Notes: generated by a model not told the origin, from the letters alone. A stretch of DNA of 64,000 nucleotides from Rodentibacter caecimuris (GCF_001019715.1 NZ_BBXJ01000001.1:248001-312000), one strand, 5' to 3'. Shown: positions 18,897 through 28,600, numbered from the stretch's first letter. Numbers and translations are program-made.

Positions 18897-20498
18897 CTAT
18901 GATATCGTTAAAATTTTTGTATTAATGGCTTCTTGAACAATAGAAAGCCCCTGAGAATAGCGTTTAATAAATGCGTTATAACCTAGAACCATCTCACTAT
19001 CCGGATAAACAATCTCTTTATTACAACTACTAAAAATATCTTCATCTAAATAGGTTTCGAGAGATTTATGCTTATATGAAAGATAATTGGCTAATAATGC
19101 AATTCCCCATGCGCCCCCTTCAGTCGCTGATTCAGTTACAGCAATAGGTACATTGAGTGCAGAGGCCAAAATTTTTTGTGCGATACCTTTTGTTTTGAAA
19201 ATGCCGCCATGGGCTAAGATTTGCTGGATTTTGACTTGTTCCCGTTGCAGTAAAATATCCATACCAAGCTTCATTGCTCCAAAGGCAGTATAAAGATGAA
19301 CTCGAATAAAATTGGCTAAATTAAAATTTGCCTTCATCGGATGTAAGAACATAGGGCAGCCTTCATTTAAGCCTACACCATGCTCCCCTGAATAGAAGCC
19401 ATAAGCAAGCAAATTGCCACAATCATTCTCACCTTCTAACGCCTTTATAAATAAGGTTTCATAAAGTTTGCTTTGACTGACATTTACACCAAATGTAGCC
19501 AGACATTCACCGAATAAACTCACCCAAGCATTAATATCCGATGTACAATTGTTGGCATGCGCCATTGCGACTAATTTACCGCTCGGCGTAGTCACCATAT
19601 CTAATTGTTCATACACTCTAGATAGCTCTTTTTCCAATACAATCATGGCAAAAGCAGAAGTTCCGGCTGAAATATTTCCGCTTTTTTCTTGGATACTGTT
19701 AGTTGCCACCATACCGGTTCCAGCATCCCCTTCCGGCGGACAAAGCGGGATACCGGCTTGTAATCCACCACTTGGATCAATCAATTTAGCACCGGATTCT
19801 GTCAACACGCCAGCGTATTCTCCGGCTCTGGCTACTTTGGGTAAAATATGACGAATCGTCCAGGGATAATCTAATTCACTGATAAGCCGATCAAATTGAT
19901 CTAACATTTTTTGATTAAAATCAAGTAGTTGAATATCAATAGGAAACATCCCTGAAGCCTCACCGATTCCCAATACTTTTTCATCAGTTAATTTCCAATG
20001 AATATAACCTGCCAACGTTGTTAAAAAATCAATATTCGGTACATGCTCTTCTTTATTTAAAACGGCTTGATATAAATGAGAAATACTCCAACGTTGCGGA
20101 ATGTTATATTGAAAAAGTGCGGTCAATTTTTCAGAAGATTTTGATGTGATATTATTACGCCAGGTGCGGAAAAAAGTCAGCTGATTACCCTCTTTATCGA
20201 ATGGCATATAACCATGCATCATGCCACTAATACCAATTGCTTTCGCCTGCCTAATAACGACATTGTATTGTTTTTTGACGGATTCGGAGAGCGAGGCGTA
20301 AGCACCTTGTAAACCCTGCCAAATTTCTTCTTGAGGATAAGTCCAAATACCATCAATAAGATGATTTTCCCATTCAAACTCGCCTTTGGCTAAAATATTT
20401 CCTTTGCTATCAATTAAAACCGATTTAATTCTTGTTGAACCAAATTCAATACCAATAGAAATATTGCCCTCTTCAATTATTTGTTTAATCTTTTGCAT
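18897..20498 (-). CDS. araB: FGGY-family ribulokinase (araB role)
   Basis: FGGY carbohydrate kinase of 533 residues, inferred to phosphorylate L-ribulose because it is co-transcribed with araA and sits behind an AraC-type promoter. The ATPase-fold landmarks are IGIEFGSTRIKSVLID at the start, AIGISGMMHGYMPFD near 95, GDAGTGMVATNSI near 260 and the C-terminal ILAHGGIFKTKGIAQKILA with TEGGAWGIALLA. The sequence does not look like the 566-residue E. coli AraB, which starts differently; it resembles the alternative FGGY kinases found in some arabinose and xylulose clusters. Start: ATG 20498 with AAGGTGG upstream; an in-frame GTG at 20507 is possible. Confidence 0.8.
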   Translation of the reverse strand: MQKIKQIIEEGNISIGIEFGSTRIKSVLIDSKGNILAKGEFEWENHLIDGIWTYPQEEIWQGLQGAYASLSESVKKQYNVVIRQAKAIGISGMMHGYMPFDKEGNQLTFFRTWRNNITSKSSEKLTALFQYNIPQRWSISHLYQAVLNKEEHVPNIDFLTTLAGYIHWKLTDEKVLGIGEASGMFPIDIQLLDFNQKMLDQFDRLISELDYPWTIRHILPKVARAGEYAGVLTESGAKLIDPSGGLQAGIPLCPPEGDAGTGMVATNSIQEKSGNISAGTSAFAMIVLEKELSRVYEQLDMVTTPSGKLVAMAHANNCTSDINAWVSLFGECLATFGVNVSQSKLYETLFIKALEGENDCGNLLAYGFYSGEHGVGLNEGCPMFLHPMKANFNLANFIRVHLYTAFGAMKLGMDILLQREQVKIQQILAHGGIFKTKGIAQKILASALNVPIAVTESATEGGAWGIALLANYLSYKHKSLETYLDEDIFSSCNKEIVYPDSEMVLGYNAFIKRYSQGLSIVQEAINTKILTIS

Positions 20499-20528
20499 TG
20501 CCACCACCTTTATTCCTTAAACGGATTA

Positions 20529-20626
20529 ACAGTAGATTAGCGATTTTTTTTATCAATCGTTAGACAATGATAGGCTAGAAATATGGACAAAAAAGTTGCA
20601 TAAGAAAATATGCGAACCAGATCAAA
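20529..20626 (-). promoter_or_regulatory. araBA promoter with AraC I1-I2 half-sites and CRP site
   Basis: Read leftward, elements occur in the E. coli pBAD order. A CRP-like 16-mer at 20611-20626 (TTTGA-N6-TCGCA, 8 of 10). An I1-like 17-mer at 20582-20598 ending GTCCATA. Four bases. An I2-like 17-mer at 20561-20577 beginning TAGC. A -10 TACTGT at 20529-20534, the same hexamer as in E. coli pBAD. The likely -35 is TTGATA (20551-20556) with 16-base spacing; CTAACG overlapping I2 is an alternative but would need another -10. The 17-4-17 half-site spacing equals E. coli. The CRP site overlaps the end of araC, which lies upstream on the same strand. Confidence 0.75.
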
Positions 20627-20628
20627 TT

Positions 20629-21486
20629 TTATCTTGAATCCCGAAAACGAGAGGGACTTAAACCGGTGTAACGTTTAAAAATTCGTGAAAAATAAAGTTG
20701 GTCGTCATAACCTAATTGGCGGGCAATATGATAAATAGGTTCGCCGGAAGCATGTAATAAATGTTTTGCTTTAATCATTCTTTGCTCTTCCCGCCATTTT
20801 ATGATACTTGTGCCAATTTGCTGGGCAAATAAGTGTGTAAGTCGAGAAGTGGACATACAAGCCTGCTTGGCTACTTCATTAACCGTATAGTTTTTATCAA
20901 TATTATCGGAAATAAAATGGCAAGTTTCGAGTATTCGGGGATCAAGCATTCTTTGTTTATTTGCCGGGTCAAATCGAAAACAACGAATTAATAACTGTTC
21001 CAATAAACACATTGAAACGGCTTCCGAAAGCGGATCATCAGAATTATATTCCTTTTCAATCTGTAAAAACAAAGAGAGAATTTCTTGATAGCTTTGATCA
21101 TCAGGAATCGTCAGTCTTCCTACATTATTAACCTCATCAGTCCATTTAACCCAATCCAGCCAAAATGCTCTCGGGCGAAAATAAATCCATTGATGGTGCC
21201 AACTTGGCGAATTATTGGCTCGATGGTAATAATGAACGGCATTTGGCGGAAATAAAAGCAAGTCACTGACTTGGCAATTAAATGCTTCTTTCCCTTGAAA
21301 TACCCGCCCCTCTCCTTTTGTTGTAAGATTAATGATATATCCTCTCATTCCATGGGGACGGTTAATCGTAAAATCCAATTCACTATTTTCTTCAATTGGC
21401 GTACAACCGGCAACTAAATATGCATTAAAGTTATAGCCGGGTAATAACGGATTCTGTTGAACATTATTTTTGTTTATTATTTTCAT
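20629..21486 (-). CDS. araC: arabinose-responsive regulator AraC
   Basis: AraC-family activator/repressor of 285 residues. The N-terminal cupin arabinose-binding and dimerisation domain matches E. coli closely (NPLLPGYNFNAYLVAGCTPIE; ELDFTINRPHGMRGYIINLT; FPPNAVHYYHR; WHHQWIYFRPRAFW). The C-terminal domain carries two helix-turn-helix motifs (YTVNEVAKQACMSTSRLTHLF and PIYHIARQLGYDDQLYFSRIF). The ATG at 21486 is chosen by alignment to the E. coli start, with GAGAG upstream; the frame extends 31 codons further but that part has no AraC likeness. Unlike E. coli, araC is not divergent from araB but lies between araH and araB on the same strand. Confidence 0.95.
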   Translation of the reverse strand: MKIINKNNVQQNPLLPGYNFNAYLVAGCTPIEENSELDFTINRPHGMRGYIINLTTKGEGRVFQGKEAFNCQVSDLLLFPPNAVHYYHRANNSPSWHHQWIYFRPRAFWLDWVKWTDEVNNVGRLTIPDDQSYQEILSLFLQIEKEYNSDDPLSEAVSMCLLEQLLIRCFRFDPANKQRMLDPRILETCHFISDNIDKNYTVNEVAKQACMSTSRLTHLFAQQIGTSIIKWREEQRMIKAKHLLHASGEPIYHIARQLGYDDQLYFSRIFKRYTGLSPSRFRDSR

Positions 21487-21583
21487 ATTATCTCTCAAAT
21501 TACACATACAACTTAAGGTAGTGTTCCAACAAAAACAAATTGGCTTACAAGCATAGATATAAAATACCGATGAATACAAAACA

Positions 21584-21610
21584 AAATGCGGAGACTAAAA
21601 TATCCGCATT
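21584..21610 (-). terminator. terminator after araFGH
   Basis: On the minus strand AATGCGGA / TCCGCATT pair around a 10-base loop, followed by TTGTTTTGT. It begins 18 bases after the araH stop and separates the transporter transcript from araC. Confidence 0.75.
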
Positions 21611-21627
21611 ATTATCCATTCACATTT

Positions 21628-22596
21628 TTACTTTATTAGTTTCTGTTTATATCTATCAAATATGACGGCAATTAATAGAATTAAACCTCTTACAACATAT
21701 TGAGAAAACGGTGAGATATTTAATAAATTCATCGCATTTTCAATAGTACCTAAAATTAATACTCCAGCTATGATAAATGAAATTTTAGCGACACCACCAT
21801 TCAAAGATACGCCGCCAAGTACGCAAGCTGAAATTGCCACCAATTCAAAACCAATGGATGTCATAGGTTGTCCGCTTGTCATTCTAGCAGCAAGAATAAC
21901 GCCGGCGAGCGCAGAAATTGCTCCGGATACGACAAAAATAATTAATTTCGTGCGATCAACATTAATCCCGGCTAATCGTGCTGCTTCCTCATTGCCGCCA
22001 ATTGCTAAAGTATTACGTCCGTAGGTAGTTTTACTTAATAAAAAACCAAAGATAGCAATACAAATAATGGTAAATAGAATTGGTAAAGGAATACCAAGTA
22101 AATTTTGATAACCCAGCTCGAAAAATTCTTCTTTTGTAATACCCACTGCTTTACCATCAGAAATAATATAGCCGAAACCACGTGCAATTTGCATACTTGC
22201 CAATGTGGTAATTAAGGAATTGATTTTTAATTTTGCTATAACAAAACCATTTATCAAACCGATTAAAGCACCTAATGATACGCCTGATAACACACCTAAC
22301 GTTACACTTTGAGTAAGGTTAATCACTGTTGCAGTGACAACGCCGGCACAAGCAATCACAGAAGCGACAGATAAATCAATTTCACCGGCAGCAAGACAAA
22401 ATAACATACCGCAAGCAACCATACCGCTCATTGAAATGGCTAGCCCTAGGCCTTTCATATTAATAACCGTTGCAAAATTAGGAATAAATAAACAAGCAGA
22501 AATAAAAATAACAGCAAAAATTAACAACATACCATAAGCATTCCAAATTTTATTAAATCTGCTCATATTGTGAGTTTGAGAAGTTACTGAAGTCAT
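21628..22596 (-). CDS. araH: L-arabinose ABC transporter permease AraH
   Basis: Inner-membrane permease of the CUT2 sugar ABC family, 322 residues with eight to ten hydrophobic segments. The family signature GNEEAARLAGINVDRTKL (the coupling-helix EAA-like loop) lies near residue 207, and LAAGEIDLSVASVIACAGV near 68. It forms the channel for arabinose delivered by AraF and powered by AraG. AAGGAG lies 8 bases before the ATG and 16 bases separate it from araG. No uptake signal lies inside. Confidence 0.94.
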   Translation of the reverse strand: MTSVTSQTHNMSRFNKIWNAYGMLLIFAVIFISACLFIPNFATVINMKGLGLAISMSGMVACGMLFCLAAGEIDLSVASVIACAGVVTATVINLTQSVTLGVLSGVSLGALIGLINGFVIAKLKINSLITTLASMQIARGFGYIISDGKAVGITKEEFFELGYQNLLGIPLPILFTIICIAIFGFLLSKTTYGRNTLAIGGNEEAARLAGINVDRTKLIIFVVSGAISALAGVILAARMTSGQPMTSIGFELVAISACVLGGVSLNGGVAKISFIIAGVLILGTIENAMNLLNISPFSQYVVRGLILLIAVIFDRYKQKLIK

Positions 22597-22612
22597 AAAA
22601 ATTCTCCTTATA

Positions 22613-24130
22613 TTACTTAGCTACGGTTTCAAAGATATCGGTTTCCACCATAGCAAGTTTCAAAACACGCTCTTCCGTTGCCTCTTCACGTTCTACAACA
22701 CCTGTAATTTGTCGATTTCTCATGACCATAATGCGATCGGATAAACCGATAACCTCAGGTAAATCGCTTGAAATCACAATGATTGCAATCTTTTCATCAG
22801 CTAGTTTAAAAATCAGATCATAGATTTCGGATTTTGCCCCTACATCAATACCGCGTGTCGGCTCATCCAATAGAAGCACTTTAATATCCTCGGATAACCA
22901 TCGTCCTAAAATCACTTTTTGTTGGTTTCCACCGGATAAATTCATAATAAGTTGCTCAATGGATGGTGTTTTCACATTCATTTGTTGGCATTGTTTCTCT
23001 GCATTTTGTTTTTCCCAAAACTCATTAATGATAAATTTAAAGAAATTATGGGATCGTCTTGCGCTTAAATTTATGTTTTCCGCTACGCTCGCCAAAGGAA
23101 TTATTCCTTCTTTTTTACGATCCTCTGGACATAACACTATGCCTTGTTCAATAGCATCTTTGGGGCAAGTTATCTTGATACTTTTTCCGTCTAACTCAAT
23201 ATTTCCTTGAATCATTGGATCCGCACCAAAAATAAGCTTAAATAACTCCGAACGACCGGCGCCAACCAACCCAAATAACCCGAGAATCTCTCCCGCTTTC
23301 ACTTCAAGATTAAAATTTCCCGGCAACTTTTTGCTTGAAAGTGCGGTCAGTTTTAACCGTGTTTTCCCTATTTCTCTTGAACGATAATGATAAATATCGC
23401 CTAAATTACGCCCAACCATGCTACGCACTAAGATGTCATTATTAATCTTTGACAGATCCGAAAATGTTTCAATAAACCGACCGTCTTTCAATATGGTAAT
23501 TTCATCACTAATACGAAAGATTTCTTCCATTCGATGAGAAACATACAGAATAACCTTTCCTTCCGCTTTCAGTTCTTCAATCACTGCAAACAACTTTTCA
23601 ATTTCAGGTGCAGACAAGCTACTGGTCGGTTCATCAAACGCAATAATTTTCGCTCCACGGCTCAATGCTTTTGCAATTTCAATCATTTGCCATTGACCAA
23701 TGGAAAGTTCTCTTAAAGGAGTATTTGGTGAAATATTTAAGGCTAATTTATCTAAGTATTTTTTCGTACGGATTATTAATTCTTTCTGATTAACCAATCC
23801 AAAAGAATGAGGGAATTGACCCAAACAAAGATTTTCTGCAACCGTCATGTCCGGTACGATATTTAATTCTTGATAAATAATAGCAACTCCGGCAAGTAAG
23901 GCATCTTTTGTTGTGCGAAATGTAAGAGAGCGTCCCCCAATATGCATTTTTCCTTCCGTCGGCAAATAGTTACCACTTAAAATTTTCAGTAAGGTAGATT
24001 TACCGGCACCATTTTCCCCCATAAGGGCATGTACTTTCCCCTCATAGCATTTAAATGACACATTTTGTAATGCTTTAACACCAGGAAAAGATTTGCTAAT
24101 TTGGTCAAATTCTAAATAAGGAATTTGCAT
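22613..24130 (-). CDS. araG: L-arabinose ABC transporter ATP-binding protein AraG
   Basis: Double-ABC ATPase of the CUT2 family, 505 residues. The first cassette has Walker A GENGAGKSTLLKIL near residue 38, a signature LSIGQWQMIEIAKALSR and Walker B IIAFDEPTSSLS. The second has the degenerate Walker A GLVGAGRSELFKLIFG near 290, signature NLSGGNQQKVILGRWL and Walker B VLLLDEPTRGIDVG. The degenerate second Walker A is normal for the family. AGGAGG precedes the ATG. One uptake signal is inside, near 23339. Confidence 0.95.
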   Translation of the reverse strand: MQIPYLEFDQISKSFPGVKALQNVSFKCYEGKVHALMGENGAGKSTLLKILSGNYLPTEGKMHIGGRSLTFRTTKDALLAGVAIIYQELNIVPDMTVAENLCLGQFPHSFGLVNQKELIIRTKKYLDKLALNISPNTPLRELSIGQWQMIEIAKALSRGAKIIAFDEPTSSLSAPEIEKLFAVIEELKAEGKVILYVSHRMEEIFRISDEITILKDGRFIETFSDLSKINNDILVRSMVGRNLGDIYHYRSREIGKTRLKLTALSSKKLPGNFNLEVKAGEILGLFGLVGAGRSELFKLIFGADPMIQGNIELDGKSIKITCPKDAIEQGIVLCPEDRKKEGIIPLASVAENINLSARRSHNFFKFIINEFWEKQNAEKQCQQMNVKTPSIEQLIMNLSGGNQQKVILGRWLSEDIKVLLLDEPTRGIDVGAKSEIYDLIFKLADEKIAIIVISSDLPEVIGLSDRIMVMRNRQITGVVEREEATEERVLKLAMVETDIFETVAK

Positions 24131-24168
24131 AAATATTTCCTCCTTACCGATATTTTAATGACATTCAA

Positions 24169-25170
24169 CTAAAGCCCTTTTTTCTCCAACTCTAGTTTAA
24201 AGTTATCTCGCGTCAGTAATACGGGATCACCAATCGGCGTATATTTTGGTGGCTCAATTCCCTCTTTAACCCATTTATAAAGCATTTCCGTACTACGATA
24301 GCCATGCACATCGGGGCTTGGCAGTAATGAGCCGACAAAACCGGTCATTTTAGGCTTTGAAAGCTCACTTACTGCATCCGTACCATTGATACCGATACCG
24401 ACAACATTTTTAGGTTTAAAGCCCTGCCCTTCCGTAGCCCTAATTCCCCCTAACACGGTATTATCGTTCATCCCGACGATTAACCAATTTTTCACTTCGG
24501 GGTGCTGCACTAACATGGCATTAGCGGCATCTAACGCTCCCGGAATATCATTACTTTTCGTGGGCGATTTATAGATTTGTTTTTCAGGGAAGCCTGCTTT
24601 GATTAAGGCAGAAATAGATCCGTCCGTACGGCGACGGGCAGTATCCAGTTCGTCTGCTGTGATAGCTAATACCGCGGTTTCATTGACATTCCAACTGCGT
24701 TTTTGCATTTCTTTATACAATTCTAAACCTTGACGTTCACCAATTTCTGTTGCAGCCATCATGATAATCGGCACATTATTCATAGGTTCCCCCGCTGCAT
24801 TTAAAAATTGATCATCGACTGTAATTACTTTCAGATCATAAGAACGAGCCTTTGCCATAATAGCTGGCCCTAATTTAGGATCAGGTGTACAAATAACAAA
24901 ACCTTTTGCACCGTTTGCTGCTAAATTATCTATAGCATTCAATGTTTTTTCACCGTCAGGAATCGCCATTTTTATAATCTGAACGTCCCCTAGATCTTTG
25001 GCGGCTTTATCCGCAAATACCCATTCTGTTTGGAACCAGGGTTCTTCCGGCTGTTTCACCAAAAAACCTAATTTTATAGTCTCTGTCGCTTGAATAGAGA
25101 TAGAGGTAAAGCCTGTCGTAGCCAATACTGAAGCAGCTATTAATGATTTTAAAAAATTTCGTTTGTTCAT
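24169..25170 (-). CDS. araF: periplasmic L-arabinose-binding protein AraF
   Basis: Arabinose receptor of the CUT2 ABC importer, 333 residues. A signal peptide is seen (MNKRNFLKSLIAASVLATTG..., cleavage near SIQA-TE). The mature protein is very close to E. coli AraF: IKLGFLVKQPEEPWFQTEW, AIPDGEKTLNAIDNLAANGA, KGFVICTPDPKLGPAI, ELDTARRRTDGS and LLPSPDVHGYRSTEMLYKW, which hold the sugar-contacting Lys, Glu, Asp, Met and Arg residues of that protein. It is the first gene of araFGH. The start is supported by GAGGAT upstream. Confidence 0.96.
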   Translation of the reverse strand: MNKRNFLKSLIAASVLATTGFTSISIQATETIKLGFLVKQPEEPWFQTEWVFADKAAKDLGDVQIIKMAIPDGEKTLNAIDNLAANGAKGFVICTPDPKLGPAIMAKARSYDLKVITVDDQFLNAAGEPMNNVPIIMMAATEIGERQGLELYKEMQKRSWNVNETAVLAITADELDTARRRTDGSISALIKAGFPEKQIYKSPTKSNDIPGALDAANAMLVQHPEVKNWLIVGMNDNTVLGGIRATEGQGFKPKNVVGIGINGTDAVSELSKPKMTGFVGSLLPSPDVHGYRSTEMLYKWVKEGIEPPKYTPIGDPVLLTRDNFKLELEKKGL

Positions 25171-25257
25171 TGCGAGATCCTCAATATAAATATACCAATA
25201 AATAAATATTACCTCTTAGGAACAGCTTACTTAACACGCTTACCGTTCAGTAACAGC

Positions 25258-25301
25258 ATAATACTGTATTTATTAATCATTAAAATGAGATCTGGATCAC
25301 A
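25258..25301 (-). promoter_or_regulatory. araFGH promoter with CRP site
   Basis: The CRP site TGTGATCCAGATCTCA (minus strand, 25286-25301) matches 9 of 10 conserved bases. Its centre lies about 42 bases upstream of a start predicted from the -10 TATTAT (25258-25263). That is the geometry of a class II CRP-activated promoter; no strong -35 is seen, as expected for that class. The AraC half-sites lie further upstream of the CRP site. Confidence 0.7.
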
Positions 25302-25312
25302 GTATGAATTTA

Positions 25313-25374
25313 TTGCAAAATAATCCATATATTCAGCAAATCCATCCTGACAAATAGAAAAATTCGGTTATAAA
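25313..25374 (+). promoter_or_regulatory. AraC I1-I2 half-sites in rightward orientation with -35/-10
   Basis: TTGCAAAATAATCCATA (25313-25329) matches the AraC I1 site, including TCCATA. After 4 bases, CAGCAAATCCATCCTGA (25334-25350) matches E. coli I2 at about 12 of 17 positions. The last four bases of I2 overlap a -35 CTGACA (25347-25352), and a -10 TATAAA follows after 16 bases (25369-25374). This is the pBAD arrangement pointing right, away from araF. The CRP site at 25286-25301 lies upstream, as in pBAD. The sites could instead, or also, serve araFGH. Confidence 0.65.
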
Positions 25375-25522
25375 TACCGCATTTTTCCTAAGTAACGAGA
25401 TTGTCTTTCAAATCGGGAAAAGTGACAAAACCAAAAATACAGCAAACTTAATGCAACAAAAACATACTGACATAGCATTCGGTTTAATATCACGGCTTAT
25501 TATTCAGAAAGAAAAATTGAAG

Positions 25523-25560
25523 TAAAAAAATGACGCACTATAAAAATAGTACGTCATTGT
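25523..25560. terminator. terminator after mfd (possibly bidirectional)
   Basis: Stem ATGACG-ACTAT / ATAGT-CGTCAT around an AAAA loop. On the minus strand it is followed by TTTTTTTA, giving a good terminator 49 bases after the mfd stop. On the plus strand it is followed by TGTTGT, a weaker tail that could end a rightward transcript. Confidence 0.75.
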
Positions 25561-25605
25561 TGTCATGCTAAGTTCTGCAATGTAATACAACAGAGTTAAA
25601 AAATC

Positions 25606-28600
25606 TTACTCAAGCAGAAACTTGATTAAATTTACCACAAATTCCAACCGCACTTTATTATCCGAAAGATCCTTCATAAACTTAAATTTCGACGGCCCGT
25701 CAAAACGATAGACAATCGGTTCTTTTTGAATAAGCTGAATAAATTTTTCCGGTGCGACTTGTGTTGTCGGTGAAAATTCAATAAAGCCCCCTTGTGTGCC
25801 GGCATCAATGCGAAGTATTTTTAGAGGCTCAATCAATAAACGTAATTCGGCAATTTGAAGTAAGTTTTTCGTTGCTTCCGGTAACAAACCAAAACGGTCG
25901 ATCAATTCGACTCTTAATTCATCTAATTCTTGTCTTGTCTCGGCGGCGGCAATACGTTTATAGAAGGATAAACGCATATTCACATCGCCTAAATATTCAT
26001 CCGGTAACAAAGCCGCGACTCTCAGTTCGATTTCAGCCTGTTGTTGGGTTAATTCTTCCAAAGACGGCTCACGTCCTTCTTTTAAAGCTTTCACCGCCGC
26101 ATCCAACAATTCCATATAAAGGGAAAAACCGATGGTTTCAATTTGTCCGCTTTGTTCATTCCCCAACAATTCCCCTGCGCCACGAATTTCTAAATCATGG
26201 GTGGCAAGAATAAATCCCGCGCCAAGATTATCTAAACTTTCCAAAGCTTCAAGACGGCGTTGAGCATCTTTTGTCATCATTTTCGGGGGAGGGGTAAGCA
26301 AGTAAGCATAGGCTTGGTGATGAGAACGCCCTACCCGACCACGTAATTGATGTAATTGCGCCAGACCAAAATGATCCGCCCGTTCGATGATAATCGTATT
26401 TGCCGTTGGAACATCAATGCCCGTTTCAATGATGGTTGAGCAAACCAATACATTATAGCGTTGATGATAAAAATCGCTCATCACCCGTTCTAGTTCACGC
26501 TCCCGCATTTGTCCATGTCCCACAATCACCCGAGCTTCCGGCACAAGTGCGGTCAATTTTTCTGCCGTATTTTCAATACTCGCCACATCATTGTGTAAAT
26601 AATATACCTGTCCGCCACGCAGAATTTCACGCAAAATGGCTTCGCGTACCACTAAGTCATCCTTTTGACGAACAAAGGTTTTAATACTCAAGCGGCGAGC
26701 TGGCGGCGTGGAAATAATAGAGAGATCACGAATACCGTTCATTGCCATATTAAGGGTGCGTGGAATCGGGGTTGCCGTCAGGGTGAGAATATCGATATTG
26801 GCACGTAGTTGTTTAATTTTTTCTTTTTGCCCCACACCAAAACGATGTTCTTCATCAATAATCAGCAAACCGAGATCATGAAATTTCACATCCGATTGAA
26901 TCAGTTTATGGGTGCCGATCAAAATATCCACTTTACCTTCTGCCAGATTTTGCAGAATTTGTTTTTGTTCTCTCGCCGTTTTAAAACGAGATAGCACTTC
27001 CACGTTTACCGGCAAATTGGCAAAACGATCTTTAAAGTTTTCATAATGTTGTTGGGCAAGCAATGTCGTAGGCACTAAAACGCCGACTTGTTTATGATTC
27101 ATTACCGCCAAAAATGCCGCACGCATTGCCACTTCGGTTTTACCAAAGCCTACATCGCCACAGACTAAACGATCCATCGCTTTGGGCTGACACATATCTG
27201 AAATAACGGAATTGATCGCCATTTCTTGATCATGGGTTTCTTCAAAAGGGAAAGTTGCTGCAAACTGTTGAAATTCTTCGCGATCATATTTAAAGGCAAA
27301 GCCTTTTGTCGCCTCACGTTGTGCATAAACATCCAGCAGATCCGCCGCCACATCACGAATTTTTTCTGCGGCTTTTTGGCGTGATTTTGCCCAAGCCTCG
27401 TTACCCAGTTTATGTAATGGCGCACTTTCATCGGAACCGCCTACATAGCGACTAATCAAATGCAACGAGGTGACCGGCACATAAAGCTTAGATTCATTGG
27501 CATAATTCAGGAGCAAATATTCCGCTTTAATTCCCCCGGCATCAAGTGTTACCAAACCGCCATAACGCCCCACACCATGATCCAAATGTACCACCGGTTG
27601 CCCAATTTTAAGTTCCGCCAAATTACGCACAAGCGTATCCGGATTAATGGTTTTACGCTTATCACGTCGACGCTGTTGAACCCTTTCGCCCAGTAAATTC
27701 GCTTCACCAATAATGGCTAACGGCGGGGATTGCTCAATAATAAAACCTTGCTCAAAGGAGCTGACCAATAAACTAAATTTTTCTTGCTCAGTCTGTGTGA
27801 GGGATTGAATTTGTTTAGGTTTAATTTTTAACGCTTGAAGCAAATCAAGTAGGGTTTCCCTACGTCCTTCCGTTTCGACCGAAAACAACAGGTTTCCATT
27901 GAAATGTTCAATAAATTGACGAAGTTGCCCCAGGGGGTATTTTTGTTGTGATTGAATAGTGATCTCAGGCAATGAGGCTACAGGTAAATTTTTCTGACGC
28001 ACTGATGACCGCACTTTTTCATTTTTCAGTGTAATACGCGGGTAGTCTTTCAATTGGCGATTTACTTTATCAATATTTAACCACAAGCGTTCCGGTGGCA
28101 ATAAAGGACGCATTGGATCCACTTTGCGTTGTTCATAACGCTGTTTTGCATCTTGATAAAAACGCTCCCCTTGTGCTTGATTTGCCTCCATATCCACAAA
28201 CAAGGTTTGGGGTGGAAGGTAGTCAAATAAGGTTGCCATTTCTGCAAAAAACAACGGCTGCCAATATTCAATACCAGAAATTAACGTACCTTTACTGATT
28301 TGCTGATAAATATGTTCCGGATCGCGTCGAATTTCCCCAAAAGTTTCTCGAAATTGAGTGCGAAAAAATTCAATACCCTTGTCATCGGTAGGAAATTCGT
28401 GTGCAGGCAGCAGATTAATGGATTGAATTTCATCTATCGTACGTTGCGTATCCACATCAAAAGTGCGGATAGAATCAATTTCATCATCAAAAAAATCTAA
28501 TCGAAAAGGCACCGCACTTCCCATCGGAAAAAGATCAAGCAATGAGCCCCGCACGGCATATTCCCCATGCTCCAAAACTTGCTCTACAGCACGATAACCG

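Larger units (their letters stand above)
25171..25605. other. 435-base intergenic region between araF and mfd
   Basis: Holds no recognisable protein gene. It contains the leftward araF promoter with a CRP site, a rightward AraC I1-I2 pair with its own -35/-10, a 24-codon frame at 25451-25525 (no Shine-Dalgarno) and the mfd terminator hairpin near 25529-25557. The frame is listed only as an observation and not as a gene. Confidence 0.8.

Noticed and set aside
17400-25170. Arabinose block as a recent genomic island
   Set aside because: Uptake signals occur in araA, araB and araG and no integrase, tRNA junction or direct repeats are seen; the block may be old, though it is sparser in signals than its surroundings.
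25794-26213. 139-residue plus-strand frame inside mfd as the product of the rightward AraC promoter
   Set aside because: It lies antisense within the well-conserved mfd coding sequence, shows no recognisable domain, and lies beyond the hairpin at 25529-25557.
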